Shown piece after piece: positions 25,731 to 34,995 of a stretch of DNA of 64,000 bases (position 1 is its first letter; every line of letters starts with the position of its first letter). Source of the DNA: Mycobacterium asiaticum (GTDB lineage: Bacteria; Actinomycetota; Actinomycetes; Mycobacteriales; Mycobacteriaceae); contig NZ_LZMH01000069.1 of assembly GCF_001673635.1 (NCBI RefSeq), positions 372,001 through 436,000 on the forward strand. The letters are read 5' to 3'. The notes below the pieces were generated by a model that was not told the DNA's origin, searched no databases, and worked only from the letters and a program-made list of their open reading frames with translations. The translations under genes and the position numbers were made by a program.

Positions 25731-26810
25731 CTAGCCGAAGAAGATGTTGCGGCGGCCGGCCAGCAGGCGGTACAACGTCTGCTGAATGGTCTCGCGCACC
25801 TGGTCGGTCAGCTCGAAGGTGACCATCGGGTCCTCTGCGTCACTGGGCGAATAGTCGGCCGTCGGGATCGGCTCACCGAACGCGATGCGCCACTTCGACG
25901 GCAGCGGCACCAACCCGGCGGGGCCGGCCAGCGGGAACAGCGGGGTCACCGGGAAGTACGGCAGCCCGAACAGTCGCGCCAGCAGCTTCACGTCGGCCAG
26001 CATCGGATAAATCTCTTCGGAACCGATGATCGAACACGGCACGATCGGCGCCTTGGTGCGCAGCGCCGCCGAAACGAACCCGCCGCGGCCAAACCGCTGC
26101 AGCCGGTAGCGATCTTCGAACTTCTTGCCCAGACCCTTGTAGCCCTCCGGGAAGACCGCGGTGAGCTCCCCTGAGGCAAGCAAGCGGTGCGCATCGGCCG
26201 TGCAGGCCATGGTGTGACCGGCCTTGCGGGCCGTCGAACCCACCACCGGCAGGTCGAACACCATGTCGGCGGCCAGCAGCCGCAAGTCACGCTGGGCCGG
26301 GTGCTCGTCGTGCACCGCCACCGACAGCATCAGGCCGTCGAACGGCAGCACCCCGGCGTGGTTGGCCACCACCAAGGCGGCCCCGTCGGAAGGAATGTTC
26401 TCGACGCCGCTGACCTCGACCCGAAACCAGGAATTGAAGAAAAACCTCAGCAAAGGCCGAACGACCGCGTCGTTGAAATGCGGATCGAAGCCGAATTCGT
26501 CGACGGAGTAATCGCCCGTCAACCGCTGCCGCAGAAATCCGGCCACCGCGGCGACGCGCTGAGCGAGGTCGTTGAGCGGCGCCTCAGCCGTCGACGACGC
26601 GCCCGCCGCTCGGCGGTGTTCATCGATTTCGCGGACGACGGCGGCGATCTCTTCGGCCGACGCGCGACCGGTCGGATCGGAGAGCATCGAAGGGTGCTGA
26701 CGAGATGCGTCCGCGCGCTGACCGGCACGGCGCCGGGCCGCTACACGTCCCCGATTTGTGTGCAGGGGAATGACATTCGCTCTGGACTCACCTGCCACGT
26801 TTCTATCCAA
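25731..26810 (-). CDS. PlsC-family lysophospholipid acyltransferase-like protein (Rv0502-like)
   Basis: 359 residues. A polar N-terminal 130 residues precede the acyltransferase core: VVANHAGVLPFDGLML (acceptor-site His...Asp), FPEGYKGLGKKFEDRY (phosphate-binding PEG motif), GGFVSAALRTKAPIVPC. This is the DUF374/diacylglycerol-acyltransferase-like branch of the PlsC fold. It is expected to acylate a lysolipid or glycolipid at the inner membrane surface. It follows galE2 after seven bases, and the two are linked in M. tuberculosis as well. Confidence 0.85.
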   Translation of the reverse strand: MDRNVAGESRANVIPLHTNRGRVAARRRAGQRADASRQHPSMLSDPTGRASAEEIAAVVREIDEHRRAAGASSTAEAPLNDLAQRVAAVAGFLRQRLTGDYSVDEFGFDPHFNDAVVRPLLRFFFNSWFRVEVSGVENIPSDGAALVVANHAGVLPFDGLMLSVAVHDEHPAQRDLRLLAADMVFDLPVVGSTARKAGHTMACTADAHRLLASGELTAVFPEGYKGLGKKFEDRYRLQRFGRGGFVSAALRTKAPIVPCSIIGSEEIYPMLADVKLLARLFGLPYFPVTPLFPLAGPAGLVPLPSKWRIAFGEPIPTADYSPSDAEDPMVTFELTDQVRETIQQTLYRLLAGRRNIFFG

Positions 26811-26817
26811 ATCTATC

Positions 26818-27930
26818 TCAGCCCGACCACGGAATTGGATTTCGGCTACCCCAGCGCTGCGCCACCGCTATGGCACGACCCTCCCAGGAGCGTACCCGAT
26901 CTGGATCGATAATGGGAGTCAGCCCGCGACCGCGAACGTAATCGTCAAAAGCCTCTGCAGTAGACCACTTTGGTTGATAACCAAGTTCGGAAACCATTCT
27001 GGTGGTGTCCATCACGCGGCCATAACTCAAGTATGCAAATTGCTCTCGATTGATCTCATTGTAACGATTAGCCCGTCTCAGCGAATCCAGTGCCCATACT
27101 CCAAAACTGGGCACCGGCAACGGAATTCGGCCGGCGCGACGAATTGCCTGAGATAGCATGATGATTCCGTTTGCGCCAACGTTAAATGTTCCTGCCTTGC
27201 CGGCCATCGCGGCGCGCTCCAGCGCACCCAGCGCGTCTTGTTCGTGCAGCAGTTGCAGGCGGGCGTCGCGGCCGAACATCGTTGGCACCAATGGCCCCGC
27301 CAGATACCGGGACAGCGAGGTGTCCATCGCCGGGCCGATCATGTTCGCCAGTCGCAGGATCGTCACCGCGATATCGGGCCGGCGCCGGCCCAGACCGCGC
27401 ACATAACCCTCGATGTCGAGGCTGTCTTTGGCAAACCCTTCCCGGAACGGCCGGCGGCTGCTGCTGTCCTCGGTGAACATCACTGGATCGTGCGCACTCG
27501 ACCCGTAGACCTCCGACGTCGACTTCAGCACTACGCGGCGCACCGAGGGCGCCTTCTGACAGGCGGCGAACAACTGCATCGCACCCATCACGTTGAGTTC
27601 CTTGAGCGCCGCGGTACCGCCGGATCGCGGTGCGTAGGACGCCGCCGCAGCGTGCACCACGGTGTCGACCTCGCCGTTGCGAATCACCTTGGCGATAAAG
27701 GGATTCCGGATGTCAGCGCGCACGAATTCGGCCCGGCCCATGCGGCGCAGCATGTCCTTGCTGGGCGCGATGGCGTCCACCGCGATGACGCGGTTGATCA
27801 GTGAGTTCTGTACCAGGCGGGCGACCAGGTAACCGCCGAGGAACCGGCAGGCACCGGTAACCAGCACTACCTTCGGGTAGTGCACGGTGTCGCCGCCGCT
27901 GGGCCCTCCGTTCGACGAATCCACTTTCAC
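26818..27930 (-). CDS. galE2: NAD-dependent epimerase/dehydratase family protein (GalE2-like)
   Basis: 370 residues. Extended SDR fold: KVVLVTGACRFLGGYLVARL is the NAD loop, with G-x-x-x-x-x-G instead of the canonical GxxGxxG. VRADIRNPFIAK and VVHAAAASYAPRSGG follow the family, and VLKSTSEVYGSS is the Ser region. I cannot find the YxxxK catalytic pair: the place after SEVYGSS reads RRPFREGFAKDSLD. The protein is called UDP-glucose 4-epimerase (Rv0501) by homology, but the altered motifs make a sugar-epimerase role doubtful. Codon and context are ordinary for the region. Confidence 0.78.
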   Translation of the reverse strand: MKVDSSNGGPSGGDTVHYPKVVLVTGACRFLGGYLVARLVQNSLINRVIAVDAIAPSKDMLRRMGRAEFVRADIRNPFIAKVIRNGEVDTVVHAAAASYAPRSGGTAALKELNVMGAMQLFAACQKAPSVRRVVLKSTSEVYGSSAHDPVMFTEDSSSRRPFREGFAKDSLDIEGYVRGLGRRRPDIAVTILRLANMIGPAMDTSLSRYLAGPLVPTMFGRDARLQLLHEQDALGALERAAMAGKAGTFNVGANGIIMLSQAIRRAGRIPLPVPSFGVWALDSLRRANRYNEINREQFAYLSYGRVMDTTRMVSELGYQPKWSTAEAFDDYVRGRGLTPIIDPDRVRSWEGRAIAVAQRWGSRNPIPWSG

Positions 27931-27991
27931 AGCCTAGCTACGAGCAGAAACAGCGGCGTTACGGACGAGTGACGGAGGGCGCCGGCAGAAC

Positions 27992-28093
27992 TTACTTGCC
28001 AAGTTTTCTGCGCTGCACCCGGGTGCGACGTAGCAGCTTGCGGTGCTTCTTCTTAGACATACGCTTGCGCCGCTTCTTGATTACTGAACCCAT
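27992..28093 (-). CDS. Small ribosomal subunit protein bS22
   Basis: 33 residues, one third lysine and arginine: begins [19 protein letters not shown] and ends VQRRKLGK. This is the AURKAIP1/COX24-type mini-protein, found in the M. smegmatis 30S subunit near the decoding centre and named bS22. Too short for ordinary gene calling, but conserved in actinobacteria. Located between the excisionase-like gene and galE2 on the same strand, like Rv0500B. Confidence 0.92.
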
Positions 28094-28179
28094 GAACTCC
28101 GCATTCTTCACCCGTGTCCGGCTTATGACTTAACCCGGACACTTTACCCAACCGCGGGCCGACAACACCAAACGACCGC

Positions 28180-28237
28180 CGAGCAGACGCAAAAGCACCC
28201 GACACCGTGCCGTTTCAGGGGCTTTTGCGTCTGCTCG
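28180..28237. repeat. Intergenic hairpin of the GAGCAGACGC family
   Basis: CGAGCAGACGCAAAAGC (28180-28196) and GCTTTTGCGTCTGCTCG (28221-28237) pair perfectly over 17 bp with a 24-base loop. It lies between the excisionase-like gene and bS22, both on -. Shares its core with 25649-25708 and 57513-57568. Confidence 0.85.
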
Positions 28238-28273
28238 CGCAGGAACGCAACGGGTCGTGCTCCCGGATCGGGG

Positions 28274-28534
28274 CTAGCCCGCGTCGAAGTACGAGGTCTC
28301 CAGCATGTCGTGAACCGCCTTGGCGTGCACGCGGAAGGACCGCCCCACCCGGACCGCGGGCAGCTCGCCGTTGTGCACCAATCGGTACACGGTCATCTTG
28401 GACACCCGCATCAGCGCCGCGACTTCGGCGACGGTGAGGAACTGCGTCCGGCCCTGCCCGGCCTCGGCCGAACCGCCGGCGGGCGCCGCCTTACCTGCAG
28501 AATCCCGTGCTGATGGCCCGTTCGTAGACGTCAT
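28274..28534 (-). CDS. Excisionase-type helix-turn-helix protein (BldC-like, Rv0500A-like)
   Basis: 86 residues. After a 30-residue polar N-terminus, FLTVAEVAALMRVSKMTVYRLVHNG followed by ELPAVRVGRSFRVHAKAVHDML is the MerR-type winged HTH of the excisionase (SPY/XIS) and BldC family. BldC proteins are small DNA-binding regulators of development in Streptomyces. In mycobacteria it sits next to proC and bS22, which suggests a housekeeping regulator rather than a phage relic. Confidence 0.88.
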   Translation of the reverse strand: MTSTNGPSARDSAGKAAPAGGSAEAGQGRTQFLTVAEVAALMRVSKMTVYRLVHNGELPAVRVGRSFRVHAKAVHDMLETSYFDAG

Positions 28535-28674
28535 CGCTACCCAATCGTGTCAGGCCCGCGCAATGCCAGCGGCTTCCCCTCCGCTGGCACCCACACGTGC
28601 ATACAAAGAGGAGAATAGCGGGACTAGTGGGGTTACTGGTACTGGTGAGAGACAATCAGTTCAAAATTCTTGAA

Positions 28675-29553
28675 TTATTCCGATGTAATTCTTAGCTGCT
28701 CAGAGCGCTTTTTGGCGGCCTGGACGGCCGCGTCGACGGCGATCCGGAATCCCCCCCGCTCCAGTTCCCGCAGCGCAGCCACGGTAGTGCCGCCCGGCGA
28801 GCACACCGAGGCCCGCAACTGGGCGGGCGAGGTGTCCACCTGCAGCCCGCTCGGGCCGCCGTCGGCCGCCCGCTGGTCGGAGTCCATCCGCTCCAGCAGC
28901 ATCGCCGCCGCACCGGCCATCGTTTGGGCGGCCAGGTCGGTGGCCACCTGACGGGTCAACCCCACCGCGACTCCGGCGTCCACCAGCGCTTCCACCAGCA
29001 GGAAGAAATACGCCGGGCCGGAGCCCGAGACCGCGGTCACCGCGTCCAGCTGCTTCTCTTCGACGGTGAGGACGCCGCCGACCGCGTCGAAAAGCGCGGA
29101 CACCTCCGCCAGTTGTTCGTCGGTGACGAACCGGCCCCTGGCCAGCGCCGTGACCCCGGCACCGACGAGCGCCGCCGCGTTGGGCATCGCCCGCACCACC
29201 GGCGTCCCGGCCGGCAGCTTGGATTCGAACGAGGCGATGGTGACACCGGCCGCGACGGTGACGAACACCTGCTCGCCGCTGTCGTGCTCGGCCGCGGTGG
29301 CGACCCCGGCAAGCTCGTCGATGACCGCCTCGACGTCGGCCGGTTTTACAGCGACCACGACGAACGTCGCGGTCTCGGCCGCATCCTTGGCCGAGTTCAC
29401 CACCAGCACCCCGTAGTTGCTGGACAGATATTTCGCCCGGTCCGGCATCCGTTCGGCGACCACCAGGTCCTTGACCTGCCGCCCAGCCCGCAGTAGCCCG
29501 GACAACAGTGCCTCGCCGATGCTGCCGCCGCCGATGATCGCGATTCTTGCCAT
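28675..29553 (-). CDS. proC: Pyrroline-5-carboxylate reductase
   Basis: 292 residues. Last step of proline synthesis, NAD(P)H reduction of P5C. RIAIIGGGSIGEALLSGLL gives the Rossmann loop, VVRAMPNAAALVGAGVTAL and VSGSGPAYFFLLVEALVDAG are the conserved core, and SPGGTTVAALRELERGGFR is the C-terminal substrate-site signature. Length is normal. Confidence 0.96.
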   Translation of the reverse strand: MARIAIIGGGSIGEALLSGLLRAGRQVKDLVVAERMPDRAKYLSSNYGVLVVNSAKDAAETATFVVVAVKPADVEAVIDELAGVATAAEHDSGEQVFVTVAAGVTIASFESKLPAGTPVVRAMPNAAALVGAGVTALARGRFVTDEQLAEVSALFDAVGGVLTVEEKQLDAVTAVSGSGPAYFFLLVEALVDAGVAVGLTRQVATDLAAQTMAGAAAMLLERMDSDQRAADGGPSGLQVDTSPAQLRASVCSPGGTTVAALRELERGGFRIAVDAAVQAAKKRSEQLRITSE

Positions 29554-29583
29554 GCCCGAAGCATGGCAGACCCGGCGGTTGGA

Positions 29584-30417
29584 TTACCCGGCAGGCACCA
29601 TGGCCAGTTGGCGAGCCTGCACGACCAGCCGCCCGAGTTCGTCGACCACGATGTGATCCTCGTCGAACCAGTCGTGCCCGATCTCGACACAGGTGGCGAT
29701 GATCCGCAGCCAGCCGTCGACGGGGAGCGAACGCAGCAGCGCGGTCAGCTGGACCGTCGGCGCCCAGCCGGTGCGGTCCACCGCGAAGGTCACCGGCGCC
29801 GACAGATCCCCGCACATCAGCGCGAACAGCGCGTCGGGAGCCAGGTCGCGTGGGCGTGCCCACATCTGGATCACCGGCGGCCGCCCATCCGCAGGAGACT
29901 CCATCGTTGAGAGCACGGGGCGGATGTCACAACCGGCGCCCAGATGCACCAGACCCGACAGTGGGTGGCCAGGCCCGATCGGGGCCAGGTCGTGGGGCGG
30001 CCGCGGCGCCATCAGGTCCACCACGGGGTTGGCCGACAACAGCGGCGCGGTCTCGCCGGGCAGGTGATGTTCCGGCTCACCCAGCGTCACGACGGCGTGC
30101 ACGGCGGTGCGCTGCCCCTGCATCAGCTCCACGTCGACCACACTGATCCGGCGGCCCCGTTTGCGCAGCGTGGTCACCAGCCGCATCGCTCCCGGGTCGG
30201 GCGCGGACAGGAAGTTCGCCGACACCGCGACCGGTTGCAGGGCGTCACCGCCGTGCGCGGTGCGGGCGGCGTTGGCGCACAGCGCCACCATCACTCCGCC
30301 GTGCACCTTGGGACCGATGGTCCAGTGCTCGTTCAACACGCCTTCGAAGACGTGGCACGCGTCGTCGGCGTCGACCGGCCGCAGCGCCATCGCGCTGCTG
30401 AAATTGGCTTCAGTCAT
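29584..30417 (-). CDS. Thioesterase-like (acyl-CoA, hot-dog) protein (Rv0499-like)
   Basis: 277 residues. The first half HWTIGPKVHGGVMVALCANA and RRISVVDVELMQGQRTAVHA has the hot-dog fold of acyl-CoA thioesterase II-like proteins; a second similar half is seen near GWAPTVQLTALLRSLPVDGW. It is therefore a tandem hot-dog, TesB-like protein. Start and upstream stop nearly coincide (30417), so it is coupled to the TIM-barrel gene. Substrate unknown. Confidence 0.78.
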   Translation of the reverse strand: MTEANFSSAMALRPVDADDACHVFEGVLNEHWTIGPKVHGGVMVALCANAARTAHGGDALQPVAVSANFLSAPDPGAMRLVTTLRKRGRRISVVDVELMQGQRTAVHAVVTLGEPEHHLPGETAPLLSANPVVDLMAPRPPHDLAPIGPGHPLSGLVHLGAGCDIRPVLSTMESPADGRPPVIQMWARPRDLAPDALFALMCGDLSAPVTFAVDRTGWAPTVQLTALLRSLPVDGWLRIIATCVEIGHDWFDEDHIVVDELGRLVVQARQLAMVPAG

Positions 30418-31259
30418 CAGCGCAGCAGGTGGGTCCGGGCGAACTGGAGGGACTCGGTCAGCATCGCCTCACGTTCGGCGGCCGAGCGCGCCGACGAAGT
30501 GGACACTTCCAGCACGACGTGGCCGGTGAAGTCGCCCGCGGCCAGCATCTGGCACACCTCGGCGGTCGGTTGGGTACCGCGGCCGGGCACCAGATGTTCA
30601 TCGGCCGGCGAACCGCTGCCGTCGCACAGATGCAGGTGCACCAGCCCCGAACCCATCCGCCGGGCCATCTCCAAGGAGTCGGTGCCGGCGGTGGAGGTGT
30701 GCGACAGATCCAGTGTGTAGTGGGCGTGATCGCCGTCCAGCGGGTCGTAGGACGGAGCGAAGGCCGAGATCGCCGGGCCGGGACCACCGCCGCGCCGGCG
30801 CATCCGCTCCCGGGTCTGGTCCGAGCCGAAGAATCGGTCGGCCCGGAACGGGAACATGTTCTCCACGGCCACCATGACGCTGCTGGACGCTTCCAGCGCG
30901 ATGACCTGTTCCCGGAATCCCTCGGCGTAGCGCCGCTGCCAGCGGAACGGCGGGTGCACGACGACGGTCTGCGCGCCCAGCTGCTCGGCGGCCCGCACGC
31001 TGCGGTCCAGCTTGACGATCGGGTTGGCGCCCCAGACGCGCTGCGAGATCAGCAGGCAGGGAGCGTGCACCGACAGCACCGGGACCCGGTAGCGCCGCGA
31101 CAGCTTGCCGATGGCGGCGATGTCCTGGCTCACCGACTCGCCCCACACCATCAGCTCGACCCCGTCGTAGCCGAGCCGGGCCGCATACTCGAACGCGGCC
31201 TCGGCCCGCAAGGGATACACCGAGGCCGTCGACAAGCCGACTTTGATTGCTGGGCGCAC
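30417..31259 (-). CDS. Sugar-phosphate isomerase/epimerase-like TIM-barrel protein (Rv0498-like)
   Basis: 280 residues, identical in length to Rv0498. Xylose-isomerase-like barrel: VGLSTASVYPLRAEAAFEYA, GYDGVELMVWGES, VLSVHAPCLL, VVVHPPFRWQ, VAVENMFPFR, YTLDLSHTSTAG, LVHLHLCDGSG and VLEVSTSSA give the repeated beta-strands with His, Glu and Asp metal ligands. It probably isomerises a phosphorylated or free sugar, or is a metal-dependent AP endonuclease-like protein; no substrate is known. Confidence 0.85.
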   Translation of the reverse strand: MRPAIKVGLSTASVYPLRAEAAFEYAARLGYDGVELMVWGESVSQDIAAIGKLSRRYRVPVLSVHAPCLLISQRVWGANPIVKLDRSVRAAEQLGAQTVVVHPPFRWQRRYAEGFREQVIALEASSSVMVAVENMFPFRADRFFGSDQTRERMRRRGGGPGPAISAFAPSYDPLDGDHAHYTLDLSHTSTAGTDSLEMARRMGSGLVHLHLCDGSGSPADEHLVPGRGTQPTAEVCQMLAAGDFTGHVVLEVSTSSARSAAEREAMLTESLQFARTHLLR

Positions 31260-31275
31260 TGTCTGTCTGTAGCGC

Positions 31276-32340
31276 CTAACCCGTTTGCAACAGGGCCATG
31301 GGCCCGAGGGTGATCAGCGCACCCACCGCGACCGCGATCAACGTGCTGGCGATGTCCTCGGTCTTGCGGACCACGCGCACCCCTACCACCAATCCCAGGA
31401 TGACCAGCACCGACAGCACCAACGCCACGATCGAGTTCCAGCGCCAGAGCTGGTCGAAGGCGATGAACAACCCGGCGCCGAAAGCCACCGCGAGGATCGA
31501 CTGCAGCACCGTCAGTAGGCCGCCGCCGATCGCCGCCATCCGGTCAGACGAGCGCCGCGGCCGAACCGCGCGCTCGGAATCCTGGGGTTCGTCCTTGTCG
31601 AACAGGTCGGGCACGCTGCGCCGTCGCGCCACCTCGTCCGCGAGGGACTGGCCACCGAACAGGGTGTGTTCCTCGCCGTCGTCGGATCCGTGGAGATAGG
31701 AACGCACATACGCGGAGTCCTCGACCGCTGTTTCGGCTTCGCGGACCTCGCTGTCCATGACGTCCACGGAGGCGTCGGTGTAATGGCCCACCGGGTCGGG
31801 ACTCATGCCCTCCGCGCCGGACCGCTGGCCCTCCTCGTCAGCGACGTCCGAGCCGACGTCCAGGTGGCGCAGCGGACGTGGGTACTCGCTGCGTTCGGGT
31901 CCGGTCTTTCGCTGGCCGATCGGTTCCGACTTGGGCCAGCGGGGCTCGGGTTCGGACCAGTACACCGATTTCGTCTCGGGTTCGACGTCCGCTTCGGGCT
32001 CGGCTAGGGCGGCCTCAACCGGCTTGGCCTCAACCGGCTTGGGCTCGACCGGCGGCTCGACCGGCTTGGGCTCGACCGGGGGCGCAACGGTGTCCGGTTC
32101 GGCGACCTGGACGCCGCTGTTGGCGGGCGCTGGACGGGGCGGCTCTTGGCGGCGCTCCTCGTGGCGCTCGTCGCGGATAACGGGAATCTCGCCGGTCAGC
32201 TCGGCGACGCTGATCGAGTCGTCACCACGGCGGCGACGGCGCCGGCGGGTGACCGCCGGCGCGCCGATGGTGCCGTTCCTGGCCAGCAGCTCGGCCACCG
32301 AGATTTGCTTGGTCTCCTCGGATTCAGGTCCGGTCATCAT
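31276..32340 (-). CDS. Membrane protein with Pro/Glu-rich cytoplasmic N-terminus (Rv0497-like)
   Basis: 354 residues. The ATG at 32340 overlaps the stop of ppx (ATGA). N-terminal motif [11 protein letters not shown], repeated as [12 protein letters not shown], flanks a run of arginines. Residues about 80-125 are a Pro-Val-Glu repeat (units VEPKPVE), probably disordered. The C-terminal 85 residues have three membrane helices ([53 protein letters not shown]). Function unknown; the SVAELL motif recurs in other mycobacterial membrane proteins. The repeat makes this longer than the 310-residue M. tuberculosis protein. Confidence 0.82.
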   Translation of the reverse strand: MMTGPESEETKQISVAELLARNGTIGAPAVTRRRRRRRGDDSISVAELTGEIPVIRDERHEERRQEPPRPAPANSGVQVAEPDTVAPPVEPKPVEPPVEPKPVEAKPVEAALAEPEADVEPETKSVYWSEPEPRWPKSEPIGQRKTGPERSEYPRPLRHLDVGSDVADEEGQRSGAEGMSPDPVGHYTDASVDVMDSEVREAETAVEDSAYVRSYLHGSDDGEEHTLFGGQSLADEVARRRSVPDLFDKDEPQDSERAVRPRRSSDRMAAIGGGLLTVLQSILAVAFGAGLFIAFDQLWRWNSIVALVLSVLVILGLVVGVRVVRKTEDIASTLIAVAVGALITLGPMALLQTG

Positions 32341-33353
32341 TTGCTGCCTCTCGATCGGGTGGGCGCGGTCCGATCAACTAACACGCCTCCAGCATCGCGC
32401 ACCGGAGTCTGCATGAGCGCGGTTCCGTCGGCTTCGCTGTCGAGTTTGCGCAGGATGAGACCTTCCCGTAGCGCCCACGGGCAGATCTCCACCGCTTCAA
32501 TCGACAGCGCTCGCATGCTCGCCTCCGCTACCAGAGCTCCCGCCACGATCTGCGGCGCACGCTCGGCGCTCACTCCTTCCAGTTCGGCCCGATCAGCGGT
32601 CGTCATCCTAGAGATGAAAGATATGAGTTGTCTGAGGCCGTTTGCTGTGAGCGTCCGCTTCACCCGCGGCCCAGCGGCCGACGGGGCGGCGCCGGTGAGG
32701 CGCGCCAGCGACCGGAACGTCTTCGACGTGGCGACCGCGAGGTCGGGCTCGCCGGCTTCCAGAACCGTTGCGGCGGCCTCGGCCAGCTCGGCGTCCAGCC
32801 AGTCGCGCAGCATCGCTACCCGGCGCCGGCCGGGTGGGTCGTCGGGCAACCATTCCCGGGTCAGCCGCCCGGCACCCAACGGCAGCGACATCGCGACCTC
32901 GGGCTCCTCATCCACTCCGCTGGACACCTCCAGCGACCCGCCACCGATGTCGAGGTTGACGATGCGTCCCGCGCTCCAGCCGAACCAGCGGCGCACGGCC
33001 AGGAATGTCAGGCGGGACTCGTCGACACCGCGCAGCACCTGCAACTCGACACCGGTCTCCTTGCGCACCCGGGCCAGCACGTCGTCGGAATTCTCGGCGT
33101 CACGGACCGCGGACGTGGCGAACGCCATCAGCTCGGCGCAGCCGGAGCTGATGGCGATCTTGGCGAATTCGTCGATGGTGGAGATCAGCTTGTCGGCGCC
33201 GCGCTTGGTGATTTTGCCAGAGCTGTCGGTTGCCTCGGCCAGGCGCAGGGTGGCCTTGGTGGAGCTCATCGGGGTCGGATGCCCGCCCCGATGCGCGTCA
33301 ACCACCAACAAATGGACGGTATTGCTACCCACGTCCAGCACGCCCAATCGCAC
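32337..33353 (-). CDS. ppx: Exopolyphosphatase / GppA-like phosphatase (Ppx1)
   Basis: 338 residues. Actin-like ATPase fold: [19 protein letters not shown] (phosphate-1), [36 protein letters not shown] (phosphate-2), then [15 protein letters not shown]. This is the short Ppx/GppA type (Rv0496); the M. tuberculosis version hydrolyses short-chain polyphosphate and relates to (p)ppGpp metabolism. Cytoplasmic. First gene of a minus-strand run of six or more closely spaced genes. Confidence 0.92.
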   Translation of the reverse strand: MRLGVLDVGSNTVHLLVVDAHRGGHPTPMSSTKATLRLAEATDSSGKITKRGADKLISTIDEFAKIAISSGCAELMAFATSAVRDAENSDDVLARVRKETGVELQVLRGVDESRLTFLAVRRWFGWSAGRIVNLDIGGGSLEVSSGVDEEPEVAMSLPLGAGRLTREWLPDDPPGRRRVAMLRDWLDAELAEAAATVLEAGEPDLAVATSKTFRSLARLTGAAPSAAGPRVKRTLTANGLRQLISFISRMTTADRAELEGVSAERAPQIVAGALVAEASMRALSIEAVEICPWALREGLILRKLDSEADGTALMQTPVRDAGGVLVDRTAPTRSRGSK

Positions 33354-33459
33354 GAACTAAAAGTAGCGTGCGTTGCGATCGTGACCTGCCGGGCGGTGCG
33401 CGACTCGCGCTCGGCGGCGAACACGGTAGCCACCGCGATACTGGACTAACGTTGCAACC

Positions 33460-34239
33460 GTGGAGAACTCGCGGCCCGGGCAGGAGGTCGAACTGGACTT
33501 CGCCCGCGAATGGGTGGAGTTCCACGACCCCGACAACCCCGAGCACTTGATCGCGGCCGACATGACCTGGCTGCTGTCGCGCTGGACCTGCGTGTTCGGC
33601 ACGCCCGCCTGCCAGGGGACGGTGGCGGGCCGTCCGGACGACGGGTGCTGCTCGCACGGTGCATTTTTGTCGGACGACGACGACCGCGCCCGGTTGGACG
33701 ACGCGGTGCAGAAACTGACCGGCAAGGACTGGCAGTTCCGCGACAAGGGCCTGGGCCGCAAAGGGTATTTAGAGCTCGACGAATACGACGGCGAGCCGCA
33801 ATATCGCACCCGCAAGCACAAGGACGCGTGCATATTCCTGAACCGGCCGGGCTTCCCCGGCGGTGTCGGGTGCGCGCTGCACAGCAAAGCACTGAAGCTG
33901 GGCGTGCCGCCGCTGACCATGAAACCCGATGTCTGCTGGCAGTTGCCGATCCGACGCAGCCAGGACTGGGTGACGCGGCCTGACGGCACCGAGATCCTCA
34001 AGACCACCCTCACCGAATACGACCGCCGTGGTTGGGGGTCCGGGGGCGCGGACCTGCACTGGTACTGCACCGGGGATCCGGCGGCGCACGTCGGCGCACA
34101 GCCGGTGTGGCAGAGCCTGGCCGACGAGCTCACCGAACTGCTCGGCGAGAAGGCCTACGCGGAGTTGGCCGCAATGTGCAAGCGCCGCAGTCAATTAGGA
34201 CTTATCGCAGTCCACCCGGCGACGCGGGCTGCCGAGTAA
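33460..34239 (+). CDS. Conserved cysteine-cluster protein (Rv0495c-like)
   Basis: 259 residues from GTG 33460 ([20 protein letters not shown]). Cysteines are clustered: [22 protein letters not shown], then [29 protein letters not shown] and MCKRR. The pattern of C-x5-C and CC resembles Zn- or Fe-binding cysteine-cluster families (DUF3109-like), but I could not assign one. It is conserved in mycobacteria. Convergent with the FadR-type regulator, three bases apart. Confidence 0.8.
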   Translation: MENSRPGQEVELDFAREWVEFHDPDNPEHLIAADMTWLLSRWTCVFGTPACQGTVAGRPDDGCCSHGAFLSDDDDRARLDDAVQKLTGKDWQFRDKGLGRKGYLELDEYDGEPQYRTRKHKDACIFLNRPGFPGGVGCALHSKALKLGVPPLTMKPDVCWQLPIRRSQDWVTRPDGTEILKTTLTEYDRRGWGSGGADLHWYCTGDPAAHVGAQPVWQSLADELTELLGEKAYAELAAMCKRRSQLGLIAVHPATRAAE

Positions 34240-34242
34240 TAC

Positions 34243-34968
34243 TCAGTCGGCGCCATTGCCCTTGGTGTACGCAAGAACCATGCGCAGCGCGCTCGCGTTG
34301 AGGTAGGTCTCCACCGCGGCCGCGGCGGCCGCGGCATCGTGTGCGCGCACCGAGTCGGTGATCGCCTGCAGGTCCGCCAACACGGCGCCGGCGTCGTCAT
34401 ATGCTCCGGTGAGTCCATGTTCACGGCCGCCGAAGGCGTGTTCCACCCAGCGATACAGCAAACCCAGCGCGCGGTTGCGGGTGCTGTGGATCAGGACATG
34501 AAAGAAGGCCAGATCGGCCGTCTGGCGCGCCGCGGCGGTGTCGGTCTCCCGCACCGCGTTCAGCGCAGCAGCCAACGCGTCGCCGTCCTCCGCGGTGCCG
34601 CGCTCGGCCGCCAGCCGGCCGATCAACGGGCCCAGCGCCCCCCGAATCTCGAGCAACTCGACCAGGAAATCCGGGCCCAACTTGCGCACCAGCGCCTCGA
34701 CCACCGCCGGATGGGTGAGGCCTTCGGGGTCGCACACCACGCTGCCGCTGCCGTGCCGGACTTCGATCAGACCCATCTGTTGCAGGCGGGCCAGGCCTTG
34801 ACGCAACGAGGTGCGATTGACCCCGAGTTGATCTGCGAGTTCGCGCTCCGGCGGCAGCGTCGAGCCCGGCGGGAAGACGCCATCGAGGATCGCATCGGCA
34901 ATCGACGCGGCGATCTGCTCGTCGACGCGCTGACGGTCGGGCGGGGGTATAGGAGTTGACTGGTTCAT
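34243..34968 (-). CDS. FadR-subfamily GntR regulator (Rv0494-like)
   Basis: 241 residues from ATG 34968; the upstream extension is rejected because it runs into the divergent gene. N-terminal winged [23 protein letters not shown] followed by [29 protein letters not shown]. The C-terminal all-helical FCD effector domain ([27 protein letters not shown]) contains Asp/His metal-type residues. Rv0494 has been described as an autoregulated, starvation-linked, FadR-like repressor. Only 27 bases separate it from the divergent operon at 34996, so one operator could control both. Confidence 0.9.
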   Translation of the reverse strand: MNQSTPIPPPDRQRVDEQIAASIADAILDGVFPPGSTLPPERELADQLGVNRTSLRQGLARLQQMGLIEVRHGSGSVVCDPEGLTHPAVVEALVRKLGPDFLVELLEIRGALGPLIGRLAAERGTAEDGDALAAALNAVRETDTAAARQTADLAFFHVLIHSTRNRALGLLYRWVEHAFGGREHGLTGAYDDAGAVLADLQAITDSVRAHDAAAAAAAVETYLNASALRMVLAYTKGNGAD

Positions 34969-34981
34969 TGGCTCAACCAAT
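34967..34981. promoter_or_regulatory. Palindromic candidate operator overlapping the regulator start
   Basis: ATTGG-CTCAA-CCAAT, a 5-5-5 inverted repeat covering the regulator's start codon and lying 15 bases before the divergent start. Size and position fit a GntR/FadR dimer site. Confidence 0.5.
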
Positions 34982-34995
34982 ATAGTAGGCTCGAG

